Positions 32,480 to 45,344 of a DNA stretch of 64,000 nt are shown here, one piece after another. Location of the stretch: NCBI GenBank assembly GCA_963969595.1, contig OZ018412.1:2501-66500 (forward strand), in the 5' to 3' direction. Source of the DNA: Neckera pumila. Lineage: Eukaryota > Streptophyta > Bryopsida > Hypnales > Neckeraceae. The translations under genes and the position numbers were made by a program. The first letter of the stretch is position 1; each line of letters opens with the position of its first letter. The notes beneath the pieces are model-generated. The model was given only the letters and a program-made list of their open reading frames with translations, did not search any database and was not told where the DNA came from.

Positions 32480-34720
32480 CACTAAGAACTCTATAACTAG
32501 ACTAGGTGGTGTCCCGGTTCCTACTATCACAACTAGAAGACGCGTCTAGACTAGTTTGAATGTTTACCCGAGACTCATTGATATTTGGAAACTAACGAGA
32601 ATATCCTCACATGGATATTTGGAAACTAAGGTAGGAAGGCGCTTGGAACTTTGTAAATAATGCCAAACTCTTCTAGACCTTATAATCAAAGCTTCGCCGT
32701 TGTGGGGGTAATCATAAAAGATGCCAAACTCTTCTAGGTTTCATAGTCAAAGCTTTGCCGTCCCGGAGGGGGATTCACAAGACAAGACAAGGTTTAGACA
32801 CGGACAAAGACACACGTTAGAAAAAAACCACAAAGGAGGTTCAAAGCTTTGCCGTCCCGGAGGGGGGTTCACATGGCAAGACAAGGTTTAGACAAAGGTA
32901 AGAACACAAGCTAGAGAAAAGACACAAAAGAGGTTTGAAGCTTTGCCGTCCCGGAGGGGGGTCCCCTTAGTAAGACAAAGTTTAGACAAAGGTAAGGACA
33001 TACGTTAGAGAAAAGACACAAAGGAGGTTTGAAGCTTTGCCGTCCCGGAGGGGGGGCCACTCAACAAGGGAAAAAACAATTAAACAGAGGTTAGGACACA
33101 AAGGAAATAGAAAAGGATATGAACACAAGATAGCTTTCGTTAGTTAGTATAGACTTATACACTACAGGCCCTCCAAAGCGGCATCGCCAAGGTACGGTGG
33201 GGGATTGCTCTAAGGTTAGTACAAGACTGCAAGAGACTCTTAAAACGCATGGGTTAGTTCACGAGGACACACAAAGGATAAAAAGACTCTTGAATAACAA
33301 TAAGAATACACACAAACACACACAAAATGTACACAAGGCAAGATAGAAGGACCCCTAGGGACTTTCAAAGTTTGAAATAAAACAACAAAAGGAGCCAAAA
33401 GTGCTCCAAAAACTCCGTAGAGGTTTTTGGCTTCAAACGCCAAAATATCCAAAATTACTTGGACCCAGGGATCCAAAAACAAGTATGGGGGTGATTTTAG
33501 AGAGGAAAGTGGAGCCCTTATATAGGTTTCCAAGGGCTCACTCCCACCCTAAATTCCTATTAATAACCTTATCAACTTGGATTTTCATCCTCATCCTCAA
33601 AGACTTTCATCCTAATCCTAAAATTTCACTTTCTACCATTTATGCTGGACCAACCTCTTAACTTTTGGAGATCAACTCTAAATGTCAAATGGATTGCGTC
33701 ATTGGATCCAAAACATCGTTTGTAGTCCAAAATCCCTCCTACATTCCGTATCGGGATCAAAAACCCATTGTAAGCTAATCTAGATTAAAAACCCAATCGT
33801 GGTAAATTTTCAACTCTTGGGAGTTTTCTATTTTGAGAAAAGTAACTAGTCTGGGATCTCCAAAAGGTGAAAGGAGTAGGAAAAGAGTCCTTGTTGACGT
33901 TGTTTCGCTGTCGTGTGCCTCTAGAATGCTGGTCAACGTCTTGAGGATCTCGTGACATGATTAATCCCAGAAGAATCTTGCCGGTTTGGACACTTGCCAC
34001 TATTGGAATGCCGCAAAACTTATTGAAATGCATTATTAGTATAAAACAAGCTATCCTAATTTTTAATGAGATTTTACCGCAACCTGGGTAATTTACAAGA
34101 AATTCCCGTTGGAGGTTAGAACGGTTGACCGTTCGGAAAAGGCTCTTCTGCAAGTTGGAAGATGCCAAGGATTTTTGTAGGATCTCTCAGAGAATTCTGC
34201 AAAAGATGTAGAGGTGCGTTTTTATACCAAGCATAATTGGTCAGTGGAGACCTAAATTGGTCGTCTCTTTAAATTGTCAATGGCGCAGAAATCTTTTGGC
34301 AGATGACGGAATCTTGGCGAATCAATTTCGCCATTGGACTCCTGGCATGGGATTCACCCTAGTATACCATCCTTGGGTTGGAGATTCCTCCATGGCCCCG
34401 TCTTGAATTTAGTGGCTCCTGCATGCTAACAACTGGGGTTTTGGAAAATTTGTTGATCTAATGGGGAATTCAAACTTAACCTTGGACCCGACCTATGGCT
34501 TGTTGTAAATCCCTAGGACCAATTTAGCCATGCATTGCTACCTTCCAGTGGAGTTTAGCCTTTTGGGGGTTATGTGACTAAAATCCTCCAAATCCCACTA
34601 CTGTGTGGTTTAGATTCATTTTATAAGCGAGGTTTGGGAAAATTCTAGGTATAAAATCAAAACTAGACCAAATACTATAATGGGTATGGTATAGCCCTAT
34701 TTTGGTTCTACACTCTTTTT
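32480..34720 (-). mobile_element. LTR-like retroelement repeat, copy 2 (inverted)
   Basis: Read on the minus strand, this matches copy 1 over the segment around 33950-34150, with the same order of landmarks: the 'ggtaaaatctcattaaaaatt' block, a TATA-like CTATATAAGGGC at about 33520, then the GGCAAAGCTTTGAA-type words near 32690-33060. A stretch at 33785-34168 is open for 127 codons on the minus strand but shows no protein motif. LTR ends were not determined. Confidence 0.45.
32735..33075. repeat. 94-bp tandem repeat, about four units
   Basis: GCTTTGCCGTCCCGGAGGGG recurs with GCCG at 32757, 32851, 32945 and 33039, a constant 94-base spacing. Each unit continues with 'aagacaaggtttagacaaagg' variants. 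The array lies in the presumed transcribed part of the LTR-like copy 2; copies 1 and 3 have only single relatives of the unit. Confidence 0.85.
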
Positions 34721-34814
34721 ATGACTTTTTGTATAATTTTATCTATTTTAAATTTTAAATTTTAAAAAAAAAAAATCCACAAGTCTCAAGTGACAATTTG
34801 GGAGCTCACAACCT

Positions 34815-35035
34815 CTTAGTTTTTATTTTTTGCTTCTTGGTTTTTGCTCTTTGCTTTTAGTTCCCTCTTGTTACCTCTTAGTTTTTAGTTTTTGCTTCTT
34901 AGTTCTTACTCTTTGCTTTTATTTTCCTCTTGTTACCTCTTAGTTCTTAGTTTTTGCTTCTTAGTTCTTGCTCTTTGCCTTTAGTTTCCCTCTTGTTACC
35001 TCTTAGTTCTTACTTATTGCTTTTTTAGTTCCTCG
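34815..35035. repeat. 63-bp tandem repeat, about three units
   Basis: CCTCTTGTTACCTCTTAG occurs at about 34864, 34927 and 34989, spacing 62-63 bases, with 'cttagttcttgctctttgct' between copies. Confidence 0.75.
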
Positions 35036-36520
35036 GGAGGTGCACTATATATGTTTTTGGTTGATATCGTGCATTCAAGCCCCTGTAACATGGGGACTAT
35101 GTAGGTTATTTTATTTTATTTTTATAAGGCTATATTTACCTAAATTTCAAAATTTGGTCCATTCCATATACCCTACATTTTGTTTAAAAAAAAATTGGGG
35201 GCTAATTTTGTATACCCTATATTCATTATAAATACTGAACATTTGCCGAAAATTTTTTAAATAGAGGTTTGGTTCATATTGACCTCTATTATTCAAAACT
35301 TGACATACACTAAATGCTCTTCATAACAAGTGAACTCTATAAAGTCTTTGCAAATAGAAAATGCTACACTTAAAAGAAGTGAAGTGCATAAACTACAATC
35401 AAATATACAAAACAAGAGTTGTTCATTCATTATTTTTTGAAGCATACAAAACTTTGAACAAGTGCAATTTCTAAACTATTTGAAAACATACATAAATTCA
35501 TAGACTATTTGCAAGTACAAAGTACTTCAAAATACAAATCAAATTCAATGACAATTTCTTGCAAAGTGAATGCAGTTTGCAACTGGAACTACCTTTAATA
35601 AAACTATTGTTCAAACCTCAGTATTTTCATACATTCTGTGAGTGAAATTCTACCATAAGGCAAAATCCATCCACAAAGTTGAGCCGAGGGGAAGTGTATG
35701 GGACTCTTATTTATATGCCTCCAAGCAAGGGACTCCTATAGCCAAAATCACTATTAAATTCTCAAGTAGGGCACCCAAAATGGGCTAATTTAAACCCTAA
35801 AAGAGAATTCCAGTACAAAATGTCACCACTAAAACTCACTACTTCTTCATGCAATGACCCAAATGAATTAAAAATTCACTTCAGGCGTCAATGTTTACTC
35901 TAGAACCTAAATTTCCTTCAAAATCACAATTAGAGCACCAACATGGGCACTAAATGAGATCAAACCTAAAATTCCAGCACATAATTTATCCAAAACAACT
36001 AAATTTCCATGCATAGTCCCAATTGTATTCTTTTTAATGTAAATTAACTCAATACTAAATCATTGCACCATTTCTTTGGCACTTTGGATTTTACTCTTTT
36101 ATTTTCATCCCACACATCTCACACCTAATCCTAGTATAATTTGAGCAATGCTCCCACATGTGCCCCAAACCCTAAAAATTCACTCCCATACATCCTCCAA
36201 CACCCAATTTAACAACACATGCATTCACAAACTTTTTCCATGATTCAATGCAATGAAAATTGCAAGCATTCCATAAGATTTGGGCAAAGTTCCATCAAAA
36301 AACTCAAATTGGGCTTCTTCCTAGGGTAGAAGACCTCCTATTGGAAAAATGTCTGCCGTGGATTCATTTGAGCTTCAAATGGCACAATAATAGTCCCCTT
36401 GAAAAGCTAACCTCCTCATCTTGCTTCCCACCAAAATTCAGCTCCTTCCGCTTCACCAGTTTGCCGCAATTGCTATCCGAAGTTGCAACTCAAAAAACCC
36501 TACGGCAGCAGACCTCCCGC
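35036..36520. other. No gene seen
   Basis: AT-rich sequence with short motif-free frames. A 96-codon plus-strand frame from 36260 runs into the next tandem repeat and is not called. Confidence 0.5.
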
Positions 36521-36870
36521 CACAAAATCTATCACCACCACTATGTTTGAGCTCCAAATTGGGTGACATTGATCTTGATCAAAAACTGACTTAAAGGTGC
36601 AGCTTCCATCTCAATTTCAGCTCCTAATTCAAAGTCAGTTGTCCATGGCAGCTCGTCAAAAAAGGTCGTCCTTCCAAGTCTTCCAACAAACCTCTGGCCA
36701 CAAAATCTATCACCACCACCATGTTTGAGCTCCAAATTGGGTGACATTGGTCCTGATCAAAAACTGATTTGAAGGCGCAGCTTCCCTCCAAATTTTAGCT
36801 CCAAATTTGAAGTCAATTGTCCATGGCAGCTTGTCAAAGTTGGTCATCCTTCCAAATCCTCCAACCTCAC
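36521..36870. repeat. 178-bp tandem duplication
   Basis: A unit starting CACAAAATCTATCACCACCA at 36521 is repeated at 36699 with roughly one change in ten bases, including 'gagctccaaattgggtgacatt' in both. It is not obviously coding on either strand, although minus-strand frames run through it. Confidence 0.85.
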
Positions 36871-38639
36871 TCTTCCTTCTTCCCTCAAACCAACTTCCCA
36901 TCTGGCCTTGATAAATTAGCTTTTTCACCCATCTCCCCTCATGAAATGATTGAAACCTACTCATCAAGTTGCTTAAGTTCTATCCCTAACTCATTTCCCT
37001 AGTCTTCCTACCATATTTTGTTCATTTCCATCACATTTTTGCACCAAGCTCTCAAAACACACATGCACACAAAAGTTGAGAGAAAGAGAGCTTGGAACCC
37101 TAATTTCGCCTATATCCCAACTCCTAATGGATTTCATTTACTAACTACGTTCATCCAACTCTAATTTACTGAAATTGTTAAAATAGTGTAAAACATGCCA
37201 AATTAGTGAAAACTGCACTAATTTGATGTAAACTGTGTTAATTTAGCATAAACTGTGCCAATTTAGTGGAAAACCTCCTAAATCATTGTTTTCCCTAACT
37301 TTACTATTTTTATCCTATTTTAGTGTTCCTATCACTATTCTTGTGTTCTAGTAGTTTAAAGTTTACCAACTTCTTTTGTGTTTTTCATATTTATTTTTTC
37401 CTATTTTTTCTTATTTTTTCCCTAGACTTTTCCCATTGTTTATCCATAATTGCATTTTGAGATTAACCCTAAATTCTAAAGTTCCTATCGTTATTTCATG
37501 GAAAACTCCCTAATTTGTAGTCATGATTTATTTTGGAGTATTATCACTTCTGGACTTGGAAATTCTTACATGATGTTTCTATTTTTTACAATCTAAAAAG
37601 TGAACCAACACGGTGGTTCACACATTCAAATCCAATTTCAAAATCCTGCAAAAGAGAAACTGGGAGAAAGCTAAAACCGCATACAAACAATTGAAGTTAT
37701 AATAAAAGCTATAAATCATACACAAAGGATGACATTGATGAAGTAAGATTGAAAAAGCAACCTAAACTTTGGGTGAAAATGCATATTGCAAACATAAATG
37801 CATGTGTTACCAAACATAGCTGCACGCATTTATATTGTTTCAGAATTTACCGAATGCAATTTCAGGTTCAATATCCACCTTAAAAACAAGCAAAACCTCA
37901 ATTGAACCAAAGTGGACAGTTTGAATCTCAAAAACATCTCAAAGTTGGCTGCCTGGAGAGTACTGCAATTTGTTTTCTTGCATGTTCCACAGTAAGAAGA
38001 ACAAAATGAAATTCAAGCATGAAGACAAGACGAAGAAAGTACAACTAAAGCATGAAATTAAAGAATATGGAAATGAAAAGCAAGCAGTACTCATCCTTGA
38101 CCGGTCCCAAGTTGCATAGTTAGGATGTTACCTCATCCTATTAACTGCTGGAGTGTAGTTCTGAAACCAGTGCGGGGCACCTGCATTATTTAAAGCATCA
38201 TTAGCGTGGTGTAAATTGAGAAAGAAAAAAAGCAACTAGAATGCTAATCACAGATCAATTTTGAGTTGTGGGATGAGTGTGTTACCTCATCGCTTGGCCA
38301 GGGCCACCCAAACATTGCCGCAATCAAAACGCCCGTCTCCCTTTATGACCTCCACTTCAATCTGCCACTGAAACTATTTATAGTGATACTATTAGATTTT
38401 ATACTATTGATACGTATACCTATTAATCCATTTACGCCTAAAAAATTCTTGAAAATATTGGTTGTAAATCAATCAACCTACTCTAATTTTTTTTGCATCA
38501 TAGATGCTTTTGAATTCTAAAATAGATACCACATGAAAGTAGATATTTGTCTATTTAATATGCAAAGAATTGATTGTAGAAAATATTGACTTTTGGATTT
38601 GTAGATTATACCAACTTTGCATAATTTATTGTTTTTAGT
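36871..38639. repeat. Mostly gene-free; ~29-bp tandem repeat at 37170-37275
   Basis: At about 37170-37275 a unit close to AATTTAGCATAAACTGTGCC is repeated four to five times. A GC-richer patch at 38080-38380 contains no convincing exon. No gene is called. Confidence 0.45.
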
Positions 38640-38925
38640 CATAAGAGGAGATTTGAACCTCTAGAAGACTGTTTTAGGGTTGTTTCCTTTGCTAAAAAAT
38701 AGCCCCTTGCTATCAAAATTAAAAAGAGTTAAAATAAGAATTAAAAATAAATAAAGTTAAAAAATATAATTAATTAATTAATTCTAAATTTTTTAACATT
38801 AATTAATTATTGATATTTGATGTGGCAATCTCTTAGATACTTCAGATTGATGATCTAGCAACGTTCCCAGAGTTTCCACAATCTAAGAACTCGCAATCTC
38901 TTAAAGGCCCAGAAATCTTGTAATA
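38640..38925. mobile_element. Diverged relative of the 16634 MITE
   Basis: The segment shares order and wording with 16634-16965: 'gagatttgaacctctagaagactgttttagggttgtttcc' against its counterpart, an AT-rich centre, 'gacgtggcaatctc'-like text and 'gttcccagagtttcca'. The TA run is replaced by short TTAA words. The ends are too decayed to fix. Confidence 0.4.
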
Positions 38926-40543
38926 TATTAAAACTAATACGTCTTTTATAGAAGAAGATAGATAAAAAAATGAAAAATCTATTTTTTGCAAAATAAATTT
39001 TTTGATTAGAATCTAGAACAAATGCATTCTTTTTAGGTTTTTCAAAATAAAACAAAAAGTATCTCTCAAATTACTCTACATCCTCAAATATTAGGATATA
39101 AAAATAGTCAAAACTAGATCAATTGATCCTAGAAATATTCAAAAATATGCAAATGTCATTTCTAAAAATCCAACAATAGATGTCATTAATATAACTTTTG
39201 CAATATCCTCAAAAATTCTTAAGAACATCCTAGTTTCTCTTCTATTAGAATGTCTTAGATTAGATGCCCCAATTCCAATACTATAAAAAAAAAGATATTG
39301 AGCTACTTCTTCATCCAATGAAAATGTAATCTTGTGATGCTTCACATTTTATAATAAAGTAGATTTATTCCACTCTTGCCATACAAACTTTTATTAGAAT
39401 CTTTTTTGTACAAGATTTTTTTCCTAATTTAATTTTGCAATATTGACGTTTGTAAATTTTTAATAGCAAAGAATACTAAAATGTTTGTATTGAAGAGTTC
39501 AAATAATTTGTTATTACATATGATAGCAATATTTATATATAAATCTACTATTAAAAAAGGTTAATGTTTACAAATCCTTGCCAGGTATCTATTAATTTTG
39601 TTAAAGTAAATTTTTTAAATGACAAATTTGACAACTTCCATAAAAAAAAATTCCCCATACCAAGTTATGGTTAGAAAATGGTTTTCCAATATTCAAGCTT
39701 TCCTTTGACTTTATCCCATTGGATTTATCACTTCAAAAGTGTAATTTATCAAAGTCTCGCTATTTCAAATTAATGCAGATCAAGATCAAAATAAATATAG
39801 TGTATTATTTTGTACGGAATACTAATTAACACAAAAATTAATAAATATGAAAGTTTGTGGTGAAAACTCATTTTCAAGGTGACATCTCCGTCACTATGAG
39901 AACAAATCAATGTAGTGGGAGCTTGTTGGACCTAGTGAACCTTTGTAACCAAAGATTTTTGAGGTTAGCATTGTTAAAAAAATATTACATGTACTGTACT
40001 GTGCTGTTGGGAAACATCCGTGTACTGGAACGAAAGAAATTACTGTATATTATTACTCTTTTTCGTTTTTCACACGTCATCCAACTGGATGATATGCAGC
40101 GACGGTAATTCAAAGGAACTGACTGAAGACAAGTGGAGAAGAGCTGCCGTTGTAAGTCCCTCACTGTAAGTTGTTAACTGATGGCGGAGGAGGATCCGGA
40201 TGGAGATGGTGATTGAGTGATCCGCTGTAGTTGTATTATTAGGTTTCGCTGCACCAATGCTATGACCACCTTCCTAGCGATAGGCTTCAATCGACTTCCG
40301 TTCTCTTTGTTGCGCATCTGAAACTCACTCTCCGAATGTATGTATGTATGTCTCATAACTTATTAGTACTCCGTATAACTTAAGTTAGTTCCTTCAGTTT
40401 TGCTGCTTCTGTTGTTTGAACGATGTGTTCTGAGCTTTACTGACCTTGTGGCGGAAGTAGTGGACTCAATTAGGTTTTGAAGAGGGGGGAAGTAGCAGTG
40501 CAAGATTGCTTGTTGAAAGAGAGGAGTACAGTACTTGGTGGCT
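38926..40543. other. AT-rich DNA, then probable CYP28 promoter side
   Basis: No gene is seen to about 40070. From 40080 the GC content rises toward the cyclophilin start, as expected of a 5' flank and leader. No TATA box can be assigned with confidence. Confidence 0.4.
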
Positions 40544-42944
40544 ATGGCGGGGCCATGGTGTGCCACCTACTGTCCGCCTTCCGTGCTGAATGCTGGTTTG
40601 CATCCGACTTGCAAGCGCTCGCGGAAATTCTCTTCCTCCTCGGCACGGCCTTCGAATGGCGGACTACTACTGCCGCGAGAGTCCTTTTGTCGCAGCAGTG
40701 TAACCTGCTGTCGTCGAACGGAATCTCATTGCTCTGATTCAGGGCATTTCAATTCGCCTTTGGCCAGGCGGCGGCAGCTTCTTCTCCTTGTATCGGGCGC
40801 AGCTGCTGATGCGACTGCAGCCGCTTTGCCTTCTTATGCTGACGAGGTATTATCCGTTGCAGTCGATTGCACAAATTCACAGCTTCCTGAAACCTTGTTA
40901 TTCCCGTTTTATTCCGTTTTCGAAGCTCGAGTTCAGTAGTTATTTTTTTTTTTTTTAATGATTCCAATGCGTATTTAGAGCTTAAGAAACTAACGCAATT
41001 TAAGATAATAAATTCGTTTTAAAAAATAGAATAAAACAGAAGGTTTATTTTCTCATAAGTTTGAACTTTTGCCCTTTAATTCGAGCACTGCCTATCAAAC
41101 TTGATAGTCTATTTTACTTGACGATAAGTTAATGCCGATTTTGTCGACTTTCCGCAGCTCAAAACCCGTTAGCTCATATCTCGAGTCAGAGTTGGATGAT
41201 ACCATTCCCTCAATGAAAACCTTGTATTCACAGGTGGACATTCACAGGCTGTTCAAGTAAAGCAATCAGGAACAAAGAAAAGTTCGCGCAAAATATGCAG
41301 TGAATATGTCTTGTGGTTAGGCTTTGGAGACCGCGATGGCATCCCATTTGTTGTGTCCTCATTTGTTGTGATCTTTTGTGGTTACAGGAGGTTGGTTCAT
41401 CAGCTGCTGATACAACAATTACGGACCGCGTCTACTTCGATGTCATGGAATGTCCAAGCTTAGCAAGGTCCGATCGAACTCTCGGTAATATGTCGCTGAT
41501 TTGCACAGATGGAGAATATTTGGGGCGTATTGTCATTGGCTTGTACGGTAAGCAGGTCTGTTATCTCTCTTGTTGCGACTTAGCCCTGCGTACTTGGACA
41601 CTTCTCAAACTTTTTTCTTTGATCTCCAATGGTAACTCAGCGCACCAGGTCTTTGGCTGTTTCACAATGGACATCAGTCCAGTTACCTTGAGGCAGAGGT
41701 ATGATGTAGAGGACAAAATCAATTGGCCTGACTTTCCAATTCCATTAATTGAAAGTCAGACCAGCTAATTTACCCCGGACGACTAGACTGATCCTAATGT
41801 TCCTGCGTTTGTTACACCATATACTAGAGTCTGTCCAAATGTCAGCTTCGAGACAGTTGTGAGAATCGGATTACTTAGTCGTGACTTTCTCAATGTCCCG
41901 GCTTCTCAGCAAAGCAGCGAGCTACGAATCTCTTCCCTGTCTCGAGGGACGTGGTAAGACATTCACGAAATATCACTTACATACTCGACCAGGTAAATGG
42001 ATGAGCGGTATGCATCATTAGACCCGGATCATATTGAAATATATACTTCTTGTTTCAGGTACCGCAGACGGTGAAGAACTTCAAAAACATGTGTACAGGA
42101 ACGGCAGGTTCTTCGTATGAAGGAACTATTTTTAATCGAGTTTTACAAGGACAGTATATTCAAGCAGGCCGGCAAGGGCCGAGGGACAAAGGAGAAACGT
42201 CACCACCAACGAAGTTGGATCGAAATGAGGAAGTAGTTCGGGGTAATTCCTTTAAATTAAGGCATCAGAGACCTGGAACTGTCTCCCTTTGTCTATCAGA
42301 AAACGACGACGAAGAGGCGATAAAACTAAATTCAGACTACCGGAATGTGGAGTTTATGATCACCACAGGTAAGTTATAAATGCTTGCATTGGAGCACGAT
42401 GTATACGTAGGTCTGTTCAATATTGTTCTGACCCAGCAAATTCCACTGACGGCGCCAAGTTGGATGGCAGGCCCCGGCCCTGCTCCTCAACTGGATAACG
42501 GGAACATCGTTTTCGGCACTGTGCTTGAAGGTCAGTTTTTTTTTGTATTAACCGTGACGTAGTTTGTGTAAAAAAGGTAATGCTTGCTACTGTGATTGGA
42601 TGTGAATTATATGTTTATAAGCATTTATACCGGTCATATTATTCCAAATTGATTTCGAGAATGCTGGATTAGTATGAGCTCTTCCCGTCCATTTTTAGAC
42701 TTCTGATGTACCATACTCATTGTTCGATTATTCAGGTATGGCTGTGGTGGCCGTGGTATCAACGGTACCCACGTATAAGCCAAGTGGGCGAATTCAACAG
42801 TTTAATAGTTTTGCCCAGTTATTGGGGGATGACCGTGCTGCCAGTGCCCGTGCTAACTGGGACAAGCCTTTAAAGTCTGTTGTTATAAAGAAATGTGGCC
42901 TCTTGAATATTGCAAGGCCGCACTTACCACCTAGTCTCCCATGA
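40544..42944 (+). CDS. CYP28: Cyclophilin-type peptidyl-prolyl isomerase CYP28-like, plastid, five exons
   Basis: Exons are 40544-40846, 41388-41555, 42059-42368, 42471-42530 and 42736-42944. All junctions are GT-AG and in phase, total 1050 bases, 349 aa. Residues 1-101 are a Ser/Arg-rich plastid transit region with an RRR followed by a hydrophobic, alanine-rich stretch (LLLLVSGAAADATAAA), suggesting thylakoid-lumen targeting. The cyclophilin core follows: ITDRVYFDVMECPSLARSDR, LGRIVIGLYGKQVPQTVKNF, the FNRVLQGQYIQAGRQG segment and PQLDNGNIVFGTVLEG. The C-terminal end SVVIKKCGLLN plus a PSLP tail matches the plant CYP28 group. Arg184 and Gln192 align with cyclophilin A catalytic R55 and Q63, but F60 is Gln and W121 is Gln, so isomerase activity may be weak and cyclosporin binding poor. 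It is longer than Arabidopsis CYP28 because of a longer N terminus and a charged insert near residues 195-225. Confidence 0.92.
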
Positions 42945-43522
42945 TCTCAAACTCTCATCAGAAGGCTTCAGTTTCAGTGCAAGAGGAACTCTTACTATTG
43001 AGTCTCGCAAAAGGAAGTTGCTTGTGAAGATGGGGCTCTGTGGCGTGCTTGTAGATCTGGAGCAGCAGACTGTTTATCACTAGCAACGGTGTACCACTTG
43101 AGACCGGTTGAAATGTATTTGAGTGATGGACTCAATTTGTTATTTCTTTGAACAGAAAATTCAGGTTTAGCTGATCCGATCATTTGGGAAAGTAAATTCA
43201 TTTTTCTAAGTTTATGCGACCGTCAGATCTCAAGGCCCATATGCCACAAGGAACTTTAGTTTACTTCTGAAATCGTCTTTCGTTTAATCCTGCGGAAGGT
43301 GCGATGAACTGTTTTGTATCCACAGTGAATTAAGTGTTTCTTGAGAAATTATAGTGACTAGAATGTTTAAGCATGCTATACAACTAGTGTTTTATCCTTG
43401 CTCTTGATGCTCATTACGTTCCCTACCGAAGCAGCCCAATGGTTTTCAGACACCTACCAATCTACCATGCCGCAATCATGACACCCCAAGTATAATATGA
43501 TCAATTCGTAGTGAATGTGCAG
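42945..43522. other. CYP28-like 3' flank
   Basis: No second gene is seen. The 3' untranslated region presumably lies here; no single polyadenylation signal stands out. Confidence 0.4.
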
Positions 43523-45240
43523 GATTCTTTTGGGATATCAGCTGGAGGGTAAAATTCCAGCTAGTTTTGCCAACCTCTTGGATCTGACCAGCTTGTGAGT
43601 TGTCCAACACTTATCAGCGTACTTGTTCTAGAAACCTAATACGGTAGTCTAAACATCACACAATAACTACTACTTTACGTGCAACGTCCATATGCATTTC
43701 ATGTCAATAGCGTTAAATTGGAGATATTCCATTACTTTGGCGCGGTTCAGGACGCACGGCCTGAAACCAAATTAAATCTATACCTGTCCTAGTTTGTGAC
43801 CTGAAATTAGACGTTTGTGAAGATTGATGTATGTCACAGTTTTTTCGCTTGTGGAATATCACCAATTTAACGAAATTGACATTACTTGGTAGTATGAACG
43901 TTGATCATGTTGTTTATATCGTCCCTCTGCTCCTCTTTCCAGTTTGCAAAAAATGGGGACTTGCACAACGCCTGAGATGATTCAGGATAGATGTAACTTC
44001 AGACTAAGTTTACTGTCTTGCAAGTTCAAGGCTTCAAATTTTCCTTACCTTCAATGCATGGCATTTGCCTTAGCTTTCAAGGCATGGAATTTGCGGTATC
44101 TTGCAATAGAGCGACTGCAACACGTGCATGTGGATCACAATGTGCTGGTATGCTGGCAAAGCTGATGGCTTTACATACATATGTTCATGGAATCACCACA
44201 AAATTCAGTAAACAATCTGTTTTAAGAAAATCTTGTCTAATACTAAAGCAAATTTTTGTTTGACAGTCCTCATAAATAGTGAAGTGGTGCAAGTCTCACT
44301 CCTGGCTGGCACCAAGAATGTCAAGTTTGTTATATTGGCGGAAATTCTCAATTTTGATGGTCATGTTCGTTTAAATGGCCTGTGTCAGATTGACATTCAA
44401 ATGCAAGTAGCTTCATAAAACCAGGAATGATAGAAATCTGAGGTTCCAGACAGGCTTTTGGAAACTGTGCCAATTTCTTACGGAGTATAATTTTGCCATT
44501 TTAACGAGTGTGTCGATTTTGGTTCGTTTCATGGCGGGTGCCCTGAAACGTAATTCTATACCAGCCTAACTTTGTAGAGCTTTGTGCAGTTGAATGTCAT
44601 AATTGTGGCATCCGAAATCTTGCCAATATAAAAAAATTGAAGTTCAAGACTATCCTAAAACAGTTGAGCCCTGAATTGCAAATTTCATTAGAATGGCACT
44701 ATTTTGGAACTTTGGCACTTTTACAATTCAAACCGGCCGTTCTGAAATCTATACCTATCCTAGATGGTCAAAATGACACACTAGCAAAATGGCACACGGA
44801 ATACCACCATTTTAACAAAATTTCCCATCCTGACATTGGCATGCATTTCTTAGCTTTTCAATTCAGACTAGATTTTGAAATAGAGACATCAAATCTCTTA
44901 TAAATACTCAGTTACCTAATTTTTGTTCACACTTTACTGCGTTATATGTTTTACTGCGTTGATGTATCTCAGGACCTTGGATAGCAACAATCTAAGTGGA
45001 CAGCTACCAGTCTGGTAGACAACTTTAACATCACTGAGAGTATTGTAAGTTATAATATTCTGTCTGTGGATGAAACTTGCTTGATCTTGTCATTATGTGC
45101 TTTCATGTTTTATCACATGGCTTTGGATGACTAATTGAGATCTGCATGAATTCATTGCATGCAGGTCTGTCCAGAATAACAACTCCAGTGGTCCTATTCC
45201 AGATGCGCTTCTTGCAGCTGATTCTTTCAATGCGGTTCCG
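43523..45240 (+). pseudogene. Relic of a leucine-rich-repeat gene (three LRR exons)
   Basis: Three exons with GT-AG borders are visible: 43523-43594 (72 bp), 44973-45044 (72 bp) and 45165-45240 (76 bp). Joined in phase 2 they read YQLEGKIPASFANLLDLTSL, then TLDSNNLSGQLPVW-stop-TTLTSLRVL, then SVQNNNSSGPIPDALL. Exactly 72-bp phase-2 exons, one 24-residue LRR each, are the hallmark of plant LRR receptor kinases. Residues LxxLxLxxNxLSGxIP are retained, but a TAG at 45016-45018 interrupts the second repeat. I found no signal peptide exon, further LRRs, transmembrane segment or kinase domain. The right side runs into a MITE chain at 45345. It is most likely a truncated, inactivated receptor gene. 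A large intron (43595-44972) separates the first two exons. Confidence 0.75.
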
Positions 45241-45344
45241 GTAAGTTATTGCACAATTTGTGTTCAGTGTTAATCAGATGTGTTTGCATAAAATGATCAG
45301 ACAACAGTACTTTCTTGGTTAGCAGTTTACTTGCTAGGGTGTAA

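Noticed and set aside
36541..36967. Minus-strand frames through the 178-bp duplication
   Set aside because: They repeat with the DNA unit and have no motif or start context that supports coding.
41556..41768. Continuation of the open frame past cyclophilin exon 2
   Set aside because: The cyclophilin core resumes exactly at 42059 in phase, so this open stretch is intronic.
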